Source of the DNA: Bradyrhizobium sp. 139
Lineage (GTDB): Bacteria; Pseudomonadota; Alphaproteobacteria; Rhizobiales; Xanthobacteraceae
Length of the DNA: 62,913 nt
Assembly (NCBI RefSeq): GCF_023074175.1
Contig: NZ_JADPKS010000167.1
Coordinates: 1-62,913, forward strand
Direction: 5' to 3'
The notes beneath the pieces are model-generated. The model saw only the letters and a list, made by a program, of their open reading frames with translations. It was not told the origin of the DNA and did no database searches. How positions within the stretch are numbered: position 1 is the stretch's first letter; every line of letters begins with the position of its first letter. The translations under genes and the position numbers were made by a program. Below are positions 54,986 to 62,913 of the stretch, piece by piece.

Positions 54986-55825
54986 ATGTTTGAAACAGGT
55001 CTGCTCAAGGACAAACGCATTCTCGTCACCGGCGGCGGCTCGGGCCTCGGCGCCGCGATGGGACGCCGCTTCCTCGCGCTCGGCGCCGAGCTCGTGATCT
55101 GCGGCCGCAAACTCGACCGGCTGGAAGCGACGGCGAGCGAAATGCGCGCGCAGACCGGTGGGAAGGTCACGACGATCGCTTGCGATATTCGCGATGGCGC
55201 TGCCGTCGATAACATGCTGGAGCAGGTCTGGCGCGAGGCGCCGCTCGACATTCTCGTCAACAACGCCGCCGCGACATTCGTCGCGCAGAGCGAACACCTC
55301 TCTTTCCGTGCCGCGGACGCGATCCTCGCGCCGACGCTGCATGGCGCGATGTACTGCACGCTCGCCGCCGGCAAGCGCTGGATCGACGGCCAGCATGGCG
55401 GTGTCGTGCTCTCGATTCTCTCGACCTCGACCATCACCGGCCGCGCCTTCACGGTTCCCTCCGCAATGGCGAAGTCGGCGGTGCTGGCGATGACCAGGAG
55501 TCTCGCGGTGGAGTGGGGCCCGAAGGGCATCCGCACCGTCGCGATTGCGCCGGGCCCGTTCCCGACCGCGGGCGCCTCGGGGCAGCTCCGTCCCGAGGGC
55601 CGCGACGAAGGCTGGACCGCGCGTAACCCGATGGGGCGCACCGGCGAGCACAGCGAGCTCGCCGACCTTGCCAGCTTCCTGGTCTCGGACCGCGCCGGTT
55701 ACATCAATGGCGAGATGGTCGTGGTCGACGGTGGCGCGCATTTGCGCAGCTCCGGCGCCGAGGATTTGCTCGGCTGGACCGACGCCCAATGGGCCGACCA
55801 GCGCGCTGCGCGATCCAAAGGCTGA
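54986..55825 (+). CDS. SDR family oxidoreductase
   Basis: The 279-residue protein has the cofactor motif VTGGGSGLGAAMGRR, NNAAATFVAQS, and a C-terminal INGEMVVVDGGAHL as in FabG-like and 2,4-dienoyl-CoA reductase-like SDRs. In the canonical YxxxK position there is SAMAKSAV, with Lys but not the Tyr: the residue four before Lys is Ser (as in peroxisomal dienoyl-CoA reductase-type SDRs). Start chosen at MFETGLLKDKRIL; the 56 residues upstream come from the repeat and are not coding. Confidence 0.9.
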   Translation: MFETGLLKDKRILVTGGGSGLGAAMGRRFLALGAELVICGRKLDRLEATASEMRAQTGGKVTTIACDIRDGAAVDNMLEQVWREAPLDILVNNAAATFVAQSEHLSFRAADAILAPTLHGAMYCTLAAGKRWIDGQHGGVVLSILSTSTITGRAFTVPSAMAKSAVLAMTRSLAVEWGPKGIRTVAIAPGPFPTAGASGQLRPEGRDEGWTARNPMGRTGEHSELADLASFLVSDRAGYINGEMVVVDGGAHLRSSGAEDLLGWTDAQWADQRAARSKG

Positions 55826-55931
55826 CCCGCTAACTGCCTTCCCAAATTGAACTTTCCCGGCTATCCCTGCCACGGGGACAAAGCGCGGCCGGGCCATCTT
55901 CCAGTCACAATATTGAGGGAACCACTCCAGC

Positions 55932-56579
55932 ATGTGGCGGGTGCTGATTTTAGCCTTGATGACCGGCGTTATGGCCGTGGGAATCACCGATTCCGCGCGG
56001 GCGCAGACGGCGCCACCGGCACCCAAAGCCGCGCCGAAGGCGGCTGCGCCGGCGGCCAATACGACTGGAAAGACGGCAGCAAAGCCCGAGAGCAAGCCGG
56101 TGGCCCCGCCCGCGGCGGTTGCAGGCGGCGCCGAGCCGACCCTGATCGGCCAGTTCGGCACCTGGGGCGCCTATTCGGCCACGCCCAACGGCAAGAAGGT
56201 CTGCTTCGCGCTGGCCAAGCCGTCGTCGTCGAAGACCATTCCGCCGAACCGGCCGCGCGATCCCGCTTATGCCTTTGTCTCGACCCGACCGGCGGAAAAG
56301 GTGAACAACGAAGTCTCGGTCATGATCGGCTATGCGCTGAAGCCGGGCTCGGAATCCTCGGTCGAGGTCGGCGGCGCCGCTTTTGCGATGTACACGCAGG
56401 GCGACGGCCTCTGGATCAAGAATGCGGCCGAGGAAGAGCGGATGGTCGAGGCCATGCGCAAATCCGCCGATCTCGTGGTCAAGGGCGTCTCGGCCAAGGG
56501 GACCGAGACGACCGATACCTTCTCGCTGAAGGGGCTTGCCCAGGCACTCGACCGGATCTCGCAGGATTGCAGGCGGTAA
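55932..56579 (+). CDS. Invasion-associated locus B (IalB) family protein
   Basis: The 215-residue exported protein has signal peptide MWRVLILALMTGVMAVGITD, an Ala/Pro-rich linker (about 25-70) and the IalB domain with FGTWGAYSATPNGKKVCFAL and a late LDRISQDC. The two conserved cysteines could form a disulfide. In Bartonella IalB is linked to erythrocyte invasion; in free-living relatives its role is unknown. Single gene. Confidence 0.88.
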   Translation: MWRVLILALMTGVMAVGITDSARAQTAPPAPKAAPKAAAPAANTTGKTAAKPESKPVAPPAAVAGGAEPTLIGQFGTWGAYSATPNGKKVCFALAKPSSSKTIPPNRPRDPAYAFVSTRPAEKVNNEVSVMIGYALKPGSESSVEVGGAAFAMYTQGDGLWIKNAAEEERMVEAMRKSADLVVKGVSAKGTETTDTFSLKGLAQALDRISQDCRR

Positions 56580-56650
56580 GCCTGCGGGCGGTATCGATGT
56601 CGCAATCGGCGGTTCCGGTTGCTATATAGAGGCGTATTCCAAAGTGTAGC

Positions 56651-56764
56651 CGTCATGGCTGGGCTAAAGCGCGAAGCGCGTCTTCGTACTAAATGTCCCG
56701 GCCATCCACGCGCCACCGCGATTGACGAAACACGTGGATGCCCGGGTCAAGCCCGGACATAACG
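56651..56764. repeat. Dispersed inverted repeat, family F
   Basis: Holds TGTCCCGGCCATCCACG and CGTGGATGCCCGGGTCAAG, which form an imperfect inverted pair. It lies just upstream of rlmN. Single copy in the window. Confidence 0.6.
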
Positions 56765-56795
56765 ACTACCAACAGCAGTGATCGTAGGCCTATTG

Positions 56796-57998
56796 ATGCA
56801 ACCGACGACCGAGCCGCACAACGCAACACTGGTGGAGAAGACTCCGCTCGAAACCTATGTGCCGCCGGCCAAGCCGTCGCTGATCGGCCTGTCGCGTAGC
56901 GAGCTTGCCGACCGCCTCGGCGAGATCGGCGTCGCGCCGGCCCAGCGCAAGATGCGCGTGCAGCAGCTGTGGCACTGGATCTATTTTCGCGGCGCCCAGA
57001 ATTTCGACGAGATGACCTCGGTCTCGAAGAATGTCCGCGCCGATCTTGCACAACATTTCACCGTCGACCGGCCTGAAGTCGTGGCCGAGCAGATCTCGAA
57101 CGATGGCACCCGCAAATGGCTGTTGCGCCTGCCGAGCGGCGACAACGCCGAAAGGGCGCATGAAGTCGAGTGCGTCTACATCCCCGAGACCGATCGCGGC
57201 ACGCTCTGCGTCTCCTCCCAGGTCGGCTGCACGCTGAACTGCTCCTTCTGCCACACCGGCACGCAGCGGCTGGTGCGCAATCTCACCGCCGGCGAGATCG
57301 TCGGACAGGTGATGATCGCGCGCGACCGTCTGAATGATTGGGCCGATCGCGAGGACGGCACGCGTCGTGTCACCAACATTGTGATGATGGGCATGGGTGA
57401 GCCGCTCTACAATTTCGACGCGGTGCGCGATGCGCTGCTGATCGTCGGCGACAATGAAGGCATCGGTATCTCGCGCCGCCGCATCACGCTCTCGACCTCC
57501 GGCGTGGTGCCGAACATCGTGCGCGCAGGCGAGGAGATCGGCGTCATGCTCGCGATCTCGCTGCATGCGGTGCGCGACGAACTGCGCAACGAGCTCGTGC
57601 CGCTCAACCGCAAATATCCGATTGCCGAGCTGCTGCAGGCCTGCCGCGATTATCCCGGTGCGTCGAACGCGCGCCGCATCACCTTCGAATATGTGATGCT
57701 GAAAGGCGTCAACGATTCGCTCGACGACGCGAAGCTGCTGGTGAAGCTGCTCAAGGGCGTTCACGCCAAGATCAATCTGATTCCGTTCAATCCCTGGCCC
57801 GGCACCGCCTATGAATGCTCGGACTGGGAGCAGATCGAAAAATTCTCCGAATACATCTTCAATGCCGGCTATTCCTCGCCGGTGCGCACCCCACGCGGCC
57901 GCGATATCCTCGCGGCCTGCGGGCAGCTCAAGTCTGAAACCGAAAAGCTCTCGGCCCGCGAACGCCAGGCGTTGCGCGCCATGGCGATGACGGATTGA
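56796..57998 (+). CDS. rlmN: Dual-specificity rRNA/tRNA methyltransferase RlmN
   Basis: This radical-SAM enzyme makes m2A2503 in 23S rRNA and m2A37 in some tRNAs. The 400 residues carry the CxxxCxxC cluster motif GCTLNCSFCHTG (Cys145, 149, 152), GEPLYNF, the SLHAVRDELRNELVP segment and the methyl-carrying Cys in the C-terminal RDILAACGQL. ATG at 56796 is used; an in-frame start 18 bp upstream exists. Confidence 0.96.
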   Translation: MQPTTEPHNATLVEKTPLETYVPPAKPSLIGLSRSELADRLGEIGVAPAQRKMRVQQLWHWIYFRGAQNFDEMTSVSKNVRADLAQHFTVDRPEVVAEQISNDGTRKWLLRLPSGDNAERAHEVECVYIPETDRGTLCVSSQVGCTLNCSFCHTGTQRLVRNLTAGEIVGQVMIARDRLNDWADREDGTRRVTNIVMMGMGEPLYNFDAVRDALLIVGDNEGIGISRRRITLSTSGVVPNIVRAGEEIGVMLAISLHAVRDELRNELVPLNRKYPIAELLQACRDYPGASNARRITFEYVMLKGVNDSLDDAKLLVKLLKGVHAKINLIPFNPWPGTAYECSDWEQIEKFSEYIFNAGYSSPVRTPRGRDILAACGQLKSETEKLSARERQALRAMAMTD

Positions 57999-58032
57999 GG
58001 ATGCGTGCGCGTGCCCGCGCCCTCGCATCCTC

Positions 58033-58055
58033 GTCATTGCGAGCGCAGCGAAGCG
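58033..58055. repeat. Half copy of repeat family B
   Basis: GTCATTGCGAGCGCAGCGAA matches the left arm of family B; no right arm follows. It ends 8 bp before the start of the next gene. Confidence 0.55.
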
Positions 58056-58062
58056 TGGCGTC

Positions 58063-58557
58063 ATGTCCCTGATCGGCCGCCTCATCGTCATCTTTATCGG
58101 CTTTCTAGCGGCCTGTTTTGTCGGCGGGATGATCGTTGTCGTCGCGTTATTGTTTCCGGAGTTCGCCGATCTCGGCGCAGGTCCGGTCGATGAGGGCGTG
58201 ATCGACATTCTGCTCGGGTTCGGCTTCATCTTCGTCTCGGGATTCGCGCTGGTACCGGCGGCGGTGATCGTCGCGATCACCGAAGCGCTCTACATCCGCA
58301 GCGCGCTCGCCTACGCCGTCGGCGGCGGCGTTGTCGGGCTCGCCTGCTATCTCGGCCTCATTCCCTTTCACTCCGACACGTTGCAGTTCGAGGGCATCGT
58401 GCGGCGTCACTTGGAGATCATGACCGGCGCAGGAATTGTTGCCGGCGTCGTCTATTGGCTGATCGCGGGCCGCAACGCCGGCGCCTGGCGCAATCCGCCG
58501 CCCCCGCGCATGCCGCCGCCGCCGCTGCCGTCGAGTTCAAGGTCGGATGCGCGGTGA
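58063..58557 (+). CDS. Hypothetical integral membrane protein
   Basis: The 164-residue protein has about four transmembrane helices (roughly 5-30, 48-72, 78-100 and 118-136) and a short Pro-rich C-terminal tail (NPPPPRMPPPPLPSS). I do not recognise a family. It lies between rlmN and the PAP2 gene on the same strand, with gaps of 64 and 58 bp, so it may be co-transcribed. Confidence 0.75.
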   Translation: MSLIGRLIVIFIGFLAACFVGGMIVVVALLFPEFADLGAGPVDEGVIDILLGFGFIFVSGFALVPAAVIVAITEALYIRSALAYAVGGGVVGLACYLGLIPFHSDTLQFEGIVRRHLEIMTGAGIVAGVVYWLIAGRNAGAWRNPPPPRMPPPPLPSSSRSDAR

Positions 58558-58615
58558 CTTTCCTACCTTCACCTTGGGGTTTCCATCTCCTCCTCGCTCC
58601 GCTAAACCGCGCGCC

Positions 58616-59404
58616 ATGAACCGGACTGGACTTTTCATCGCCCTGGCGCTGTGGCTCGTGATCGGCGTCGTTTTCGGCCTCTATCCTGAGCTCGATCTCA
58701 AGCTCGCCGCGCTGTTCTTCGATCCTGAAACGAAGACGTTTCCGCTCAAGCTGAGCGGCTGGGCCGGCATTGCGCGTGATGCGGCGATGTGGATTGCCTG
58801 GGCGTTCGCGCTGCCCTCGCTCGTGGCGCTCGTGATCAAGATGGTGCGGCCCAACCGGCCGCTGATGGTGTCGGGGCGTGCAATCATCTTCCTGCTGGTG
58901 ACATTGACGCTGTCGGCCGGCATCCTCACCAATCTCACCTTCAAGACTTATTGGGGCCGGCCGCGTCCGGTGGTGGTGACGCAGTTTGGCGGCGACCAGC
59001 AATTCGTGCCGTGGTGGGATCCGCGCGGCGATTGTGCGCGCAATTGTTCGTTCTTCTCGGGCGAGGGCGCGACCGCGTTCTGGACGCTGGCGCCCGCCGC
59101 GCTGGCGCCGCCGGCGTGGCGACCGCTCGCCTATGCCGGCGCGGTTGTGTTCGGCCTCGTGACCAGCGGGCTGCGGATGGCCTTCGGCGGCCACTTCTTC
59201 ACCGATGTCTCGATCGCCGGCCTCGTGACCTTCGTCGTGATGTGGTTCGGCTATGCGCTGATTTACCGCTGGCCGCGAACGCGGTTTTCGGACGAGGCGG
59301 TCGATGCCGCCCTGACCCGGCTGAACCTGCCCGCCTACCGGCTTCGCCAGCGCCTGTTCGGCCGCAAGCTAGGCCCCAAGATAGGCCCCGAGCCCTCGAT
59401 CTGA
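58616..59404 (+). CDS. PAP2 family phosphatase (lipid phosphatase-like)
   Basis: The 262-residue membrane protein has about six hydrophobic helices. The PAP2 motifs are K(x6)RP (Lys110 to Arg117-Pro118), a modified second motif FSGEG instead of PSGH, and R(x5)H(x3)D (Arg187, His193, Asp197). The Glu in the middle motif is typical of one lipid A phosphatase-like group. The substrate is probably a lipid phosphate at the periplasmic face, not determined. ATG at 58616 is used because the upstream frame is not conserved-looking. Confidence 0.9.
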   Translation: MNRTGLFIALALWLVIGVVFGLYPELDLKLAALFFDPETKTFPLKLSGWAGIARDAAMWIAWAFALPSLVALVIKMVRPNRPLMVSGRAIIFLLVTLTLSAGILTNLTFKTYWGRPRPVVVTQFGGDQQFVPWWDPRGDCARNCSFFSGEGATAFWTLAPAALAPPAWRPLAYAGAVVFGLVTSGLRMAFGGHFFTDVSIAGLVTFVVMWFGYALIYRWPRTRFSDEAVDAALTRLNLPAYRLRQRLFGRKLGPKIGPEPSI

Positions 59405-59499
59405 GCCATTATAATGCGTGCCGAGACCGGCGAAATTTGATATTCGCGCGGTCAACCCGTGAAACGCCATCAGCCCTTCGAGACCCGATTGGAAGCCCC

Positions 59500-60837
59500 A
59501 TGACCACGATCCTGAAAAGCCTGCCCAAGGGTGAGAAAGTCGGCATCGCTTTTTCGGGCGGTCTCGATACCAGCGCTGCGCTGCTCTGGATGAAGCAGAA
59601 GGGCGCGCGCTGCTACGCCTACACCGCCAATCTCGGCCAGCCCGACGAAGCCGACTACAACGAGATCCCGGGCAAGGCGCAGGAGTTCGGCGCCGAGAAG
59701 GCGGTGCTCGTCGATTGTCGCACGCAGCTCGTCCACGAGGGCATCGCCGCGATCCAGTCCGGCGCCTTCCATATCTCGACCGGCGGCATCACCTATTTCA
59801 ACACCACGCCGCTCGGGCGCGCAGTGACGGGCACGATGTTGGTCGCTGCCATGAAGGAGGACGGGGTCAACATCTGGGGCGACGGCTCGACCTTCAAGGG
59901 CAACGACATCGAGCGCTTCTATCGCTACGGCCTGCTGACCAACCCGGGCCTGAAGATCTACAAACCCTGGCTCGACCAGCAGTTCATCGATGAGCTCGGC
60001 GGCCGCGCCGAAATGTCGGCGTTCATGACCGTCCAGGGCTTTGCTTACAAGATGAGTGCGGAGAAGGCTTATTCGACCGACAGCAATTTGCTCGGCGCCA
60101 CGCACGAAGCCAAGGATCTCGAAAGCCTCGACAGCGGCATCAAGATCGTCAACCCGATCATGGGCGTGCCGTTCTGGCGTGACGACTGCAGCGTCAAGGC
60201 CGAGAAGGTCGTGGTGCGCTTCGAGGAAGGCCAGCCGATCGCGCTGAACGGCCAGACCTTCAGCGATCCCGTCGCATTGTTCCTGGAAGCCAATGCGATC
60301 GGCGGCCGCCACGGGCTCGGCATGAGCGACCAGATCGAGAACCGCATCATCGAGGCCAAGAGCCGCGGCATCTATGAAGCGCCCGGCATGGCGCTGCTGC
60401 ACATTGCCTATGAGCGCCTCGTCACCGGCATCCACAACGAAGACACCATCGAGCAGTACCGCATCAGCGGCATGCGCCTCGGCCGCCTGCTCTATCAGGG
60501 CCGCTGGTTCGATTCGCAGGCGCTGATGTTGCGCGAGACCGCGCAGCGCTGGGTCGCGCGCGCCGTCACCGGCGAGGTCACGCTGGAGCTGCGCCGCGGC
60601 AACGATTACTCGATCCTCAACACCGAGAGCCCCAACCTGACCTATGCGCCGGAGCGGCTCAGCATGGAGAAGGTCGAGGACGCCCCCTTCACGCCGGCCG
60701 ACCGTATCGGCCAGCTCACCATGCGCAATCTCGACATCGCCGACACGCGGACGAAGCTGAAGCTCTACACGGACACGGGGTTGTTGTCGGGCAGCGAAGG
60801 CGCGCAGATCTTCAGGCTCGAGAGCGACAAGGACTGA
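59500..60837 (+). CDS. argG: Argininosuccinate synthase (long form)
   Basis: Joins citrulline and aspartate with ATP cleavage. The protein is 445 residues, the longer E. coli-like type rather than the roughly 400-residue type. The PP-loop is AFSGGLDTSAALLWM. Citrulline and aspartate loops follow (TNLGQPDE-type segment, GDGSTFKGNDIERFYRYG). The ATG at 59500 follows GGAAG; the same frame is open upstream through the PAP2 gene and is not coding there. Confidence 0.97.
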   Translation: MTTILKSLPKGEKVGIAFSGGLDTSAALLWMKQKGARCYAYTANLGQPDEADYNEIPGKAQEFGAEKAVLVDCRTQLVHEGIAAIQSGAFHISTGGITYFNTTPLGRAVTGTMLVAAMKEDGVNIWGDGSTFKGNDIERFYRYGLLTNPGLKIYKPWLDQQFIDELGGRAEMSAFMTVQGFAYKMSAEKAYSTDSNLLGATHEAKDLESLDSGIKIVNPIMGVPFWRDDCSVKAEKVVVRFEEGQPIALNGQTFSDPVALFLEANAIGGRHGLGMSDQIENRIIEAKSRGIYEAPGMALLHIAYERLVTGIHNEDTIEQYRISGMRLGRLLYQGRWFDSQALMLRETAQRWVARAVTGEVTLELRRGNDYSILNTESPNLTYAPERLSMEKVEDAPFTPADRIGQLTMRNLDIADTRTKLKLYTDTGLLSGSEGAQIFRLESDKD

Positions 60838-60847
60838 GGCTGCGTTC

Positions 60848-60932
60848 GTGGCCCGGATGGAGCGAAGCGCAATCCGGGACTTTCTCACCAAGCGATAGAT
60901 CCCGGATTTCGCTTCGCTCCATCCAGGCTACA
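60848..60932. repeat. Dispersed palindromic repeat, family A
   Basis: GTGGCCCGGATGGAGCGAAG at the left and CGCTCCATCCAGGCTAC at the right. It starts 10 bp past the argG stop. Confidence 0.75.
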
Positions 60933-60948
60933 AAGCAGACAAACAATA

Positions 60949-60974
60949 ATGGCCGGGATCGCTCCCGGCCATTT
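60949..60974. terminator. Bidirectional intrinsic terminator
   Basis: AATGGCCGGGA (60949-60959) and TCCCGGCCATT (60964-60974) form a perfect 11-bp stem with a TCGC loop. It lies between convergent argG and the OmpA-family gene. Confidence 0.85.
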
Positions 60975-60990
60975 GCATTTGGGTGTCGCC

Positions 60991-62913
60991 TCAGCGCGGC
61001 GGCGCGGTGCCGGGCGGGGGCGGCGGCAGTGAGGCCTGTCCACCGTTGAGCAACGGCGTGATGTTGCGGACGGTGACGCGCCGGTTGATCAGGCTCGGCC
61101 CTTGCACCTGCTCCTTCAGATACTGCTCGCCGTAGCCCTGCGAGGTCAGGTTCTCAGCCGGCACGCCGAACTGCTGGGTCAGCAATTCGGCCGCGGACTG
61201 CGCACGACGGTCCGACAATGACAAATTGTCGACGTCGTTGCCGACCGCGTCGGTGTGACCTTCGATCAGGAACACCACGCGCGGGTTGGCCTGGATCGCT
61301 CGGTTGAGACCGTCGGCGATCGACTGCAGCTTCGCCGCCTGGTCCGGTGGGATGGTCCACGATCCCGTCTCGAAGTTGATCGTGTTGAGGTCGATGCTCG
61401 GCATTTGCATGCGAACATTGGGGCTGTAGCGGATCTCGTCGAGCGTGTAGCGACGATCGATCCGTTGCACCGGCGGTGCCACCATCGTCTGGTAGATCAC
61501 GTCCGGCGACGCCTCCTGGGCGTCGACGATATAGCGATCGTAGGGAATGTTGACGACCGGAGGCGGCGCGTCGACATAAAAGCCGCCGACCGACCGCGGA
61601 TCGCGGTAGCTGTTGTCGATGATGATGAGCTCGCGCCCGCCGGGGTCCCTGCGGATTCGACGCAGCAACCGACCGTCCGGACCGACAACAGTGATGATCT
61701 CGCTGCCGTCGGGACGGATCACGACAGTGCGGGTATCGCCGCCGACAGTGTCGGTGCGGATGTCGCGGGCGCCATAGCGGAAGCGATAGAGATCGTTGCC
61801 GCGGACGTATGTCTGCCCACCCGGGTCGCGGATGATGATGCGGTCCGGCTCGGTGTAGACGGTGCGGCCGCCTTCGATGGTCTCGTGTCGCTGGTTGCGG
61901 TAGTCGGCGATGGTGGCGCCGATCACAGCGCCGGCGACGACACCTGCACCGATCGCGAGCGGCGTCAGGTCACGCTGTGGCGGACGCGGCGGTGGCGGCA
62001 GCGGTGCTGCGACCGTAGGCGCAGCCCGGAACGCGGGAGCGACGGTCGGCGGAGCGTATTGCGCCCTGTCGGGCGGTGGCGCTGCGGCTGGCGTGGCTGG
62101 AACGACACTCGGCGCTGCGGCGCCGGGCGGGGGCGTGGGCCGAGCCGGGACACCGGCCTGCGGTGAGGCGGGCGGAGTTCCGGCAGCAGGCCCGCCCGCA
62201 GGAGGAGTTCCACCTTGGCGCCCAGACGGCGGCGTGACAGCGCCGCCGGGAGCCGGTGTCGCTGTCGGAGCGGGGGTTGCGCCGGGTGCGGGCGTTGTGC
62301 CCGGTGCGGGACCCGGACGGCTGGACGGCGGCGTCGGGGTGGCCCCTGGCGCGGGTGTCGTCGTTGGAGCGGGCGTGGCACTTGGAGCCGGTGCCGGCGA
62401 TCCCGCGGCCGGAGGCGCGCCGGGACGTCCGGGCGGCGGCGTACCGGGGCGTCCGGCGGGCGGCACGCCAGGCGTGCTGCCCGGAGCCGGCGTCGCGGTC
62501 GGCGCAGGAGTTGCTGTCGGTGAAGGTGTGGTTGTAGGCGCAGGTGTGGTGGCGCGACCGGGCGCGCCCGGTCGCGCCGTCGGCCCTGCAGGCGCAGGAG
62601 ACGGCGTTGCTGTGGGCGCGGGCGCAGGACGACCCTGAGGAGCCGCTGCAGGCGGCGGTGCCGATGTGTGCGGCTGAGCGGCCGGAGGCGGCGTCGGTGC
62701 GTGCTGCTGCGGAGCCGCGGCCGGAGGCGATGGTGGCGGCGTGGGAGCCGGTCGAGCCGCAGGGGGCGGTGTCGGGGCGTGCTGCTGCGGGGCCGCGGCC
62801 GGGGGCGGCGACGGCTGCTTCGGAGCGGCAGGCGGAGGTGGCGGAGCCGGACGGGCCGAAGGTGGTGGCGGAGGCGGCGCTGCGGGGCGCGGCGGTGCGG
62901 CAGCCGGCGGAGA
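60991..62913 (-). CDS. OmpA-family protein with long proline-rich region (5' end outside the window)
   Basis: The frame is open from the stop at 60991 to the window end, giving at least 640 residues; the true start is not visible. The N-terminal visible half (about 1-320) is almost all Pro/Ala/Gly with short repeats such as APQQHAPTPPPAA occurring twice. A Gly-rich segment (AIGAGVVAGAVIGATIADYR) and a beta-rich region follow. The C-terminal OmpA domain has FLIEGHTDAVGNDVDNLSLS and SDRRAQSAAELL, whose Asp and Arg bind peptidoglycan. It likely anchors the envelope to the cell wall. Confidence 0.85.
   Translation of the reverse strand, partial: SPPAAAPPRPAAPPPPPPSARPAPPPPPAAPKQPSPPPAAAPQQHAPTPPPAARPAPTPPPSPPAAAPQQHAPTPPPAAQPHTSAPPPAAAPQGRPAPAPTATPSPAPAGPTARPGAPGRATTPAPTTTPSPTATPAPTATPAPGSTPGVPPAGRPGTPPPGRPGAPPAAGSPAPAPSATPAPTTTPAPGATPTPPSSRPGPAPGTTPAPGATPAPTATPAPGGAVTPPSGRQGGTPPAGGPAAGTPPASPQAGVPARPTPPPGAAAPSVVPATPAAAPPPDRAQYAPPTVAPAFRAAPTVAAPLPPPPRPPQRDLTPLAIGAGVVAGAVIGATIADYRNQRHETIEGGRTVYTEPDRIIIRDPGGQTYVRGNDLYRFRYGARDIRTDTVGGDTRTVVIRPDGSEIITVVGPDGRLLRRIRRDPGGRELIIIDNSYRDPRSVGGFYVDAPPPVVNIPYDRYIVDAQEASPDVIYQTMVAPPVQRIDRRYTLDEIRYSPNVRMQMPSIDLNTINFETGSWTIPPDQAAKLQSIADGLNRAIQANPRVVFLIEGHTDAVGNDVDNLSLSDRRAQSAAELLTQQFGVPAENLTSQGYGEQYLKEQVQGPSLINRRVTVRNITPLLNGGQASLPPPPPGTAPPR

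Noticed and set aside
58789..59499. Upstream extension of the argG frame
   Set aside because: It overlaps the PAP2 gene in another frame and the residues are Arg/Ala-rich. ArgG begins at MTTILKSLPKG, the normal N-terminus.

Overview
The window looks like a chromosomal segment of a Bradyrhizobium-type alphaproteobacterium (Rhizobiales). The basis is the high G+C content and strong G/C bias at third codon positions, the hemD-Mic60-hemY cluster, an IalB-family protein, a long-form ArgG, a YggT/DUF167/FolD operon, and several families of dispersed palindromic repeats between genes. No rRNA operon, CRISPR array, complete insertion sequence or prophage was seen. There are two tRNA genes, Thr(CGT) and Ala(CGC).

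Layout. 0.2-5.2 kb: purH, a heparinase II/III-like protein and rsmB, all on minus. 5.3-9.0 kb: an SDHAF4-like small protein, a membrane-anchored nuclease, an L,D-transpeptidase and acs. 9.4-12.8 kb: topoisomerase IB, an SRPBCC protein, a class III cyclase and an EVE-domain protein. 12.8-19.1 kb: gpsA and tsaD (minus), divergent from hemD, Mic60 and HemY (plus). 19.15-20.55 kb: tRNA-Thr, a DHFR/RibD-like gene and a decayed transposase fragment, which together resemble an old insertion scar. 20.6-32.4 kb: polysaccharide deacetylase, two tiny secreted cysteine-repeat proteins, MFS transporter, Tat-exported hydrolase, cytochrome P450, a second cyclase with a zinc ribbon, TerB, SDR, amidotransferase and enoyl-CoA hydratase. 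32.5-41.7 kb: tRNA-Ala, yggT/DUF167/folD, ppa, GNAT, hydrolase, a DUF2269-like remnant, a DCC protein, amine oxidase-like flavoprotein, typA and a Crp/Fnr regulator. 41.9-46.4 kb: response regulator, a frameshifted phoD, a membrane-anchored TAXI protein, pterin dehydratase and YkvA.

The most distinctive region is 46.5-52.6 kb. A PAS-LuxR regulator, kaiB, kaiC and a soluble PAS hybrid histidine kinase with two receiver domains lie head to tail. kaiB/kaiC overlap by 4 bp and kaiC/kinase by up to 17 bp, and no kaiA is visible. The block reads as less G/C-biased than its surroundings. It is bracketed on the same strand by an intact TAXI-family gene and by a detached fragment of a TAXI 3' end. This suggests a Kai-type timer or stress module that arrived as a unit at the TAXI 3' end.

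53.8-62.9 kb: quinone oxidoreductase-like MDR protein, SDR, IalB, rlmN, a membrane protein, PAP2 phosphatase, argG, and an OmpA-family proline-rich protein that runs off the window end. Most of the window is housekeeping: purine, haem, folate and arginine synthesis, tRNA and rRNA modification, and acetate activation. Dispersed repeats mark many of the gene boundaries.
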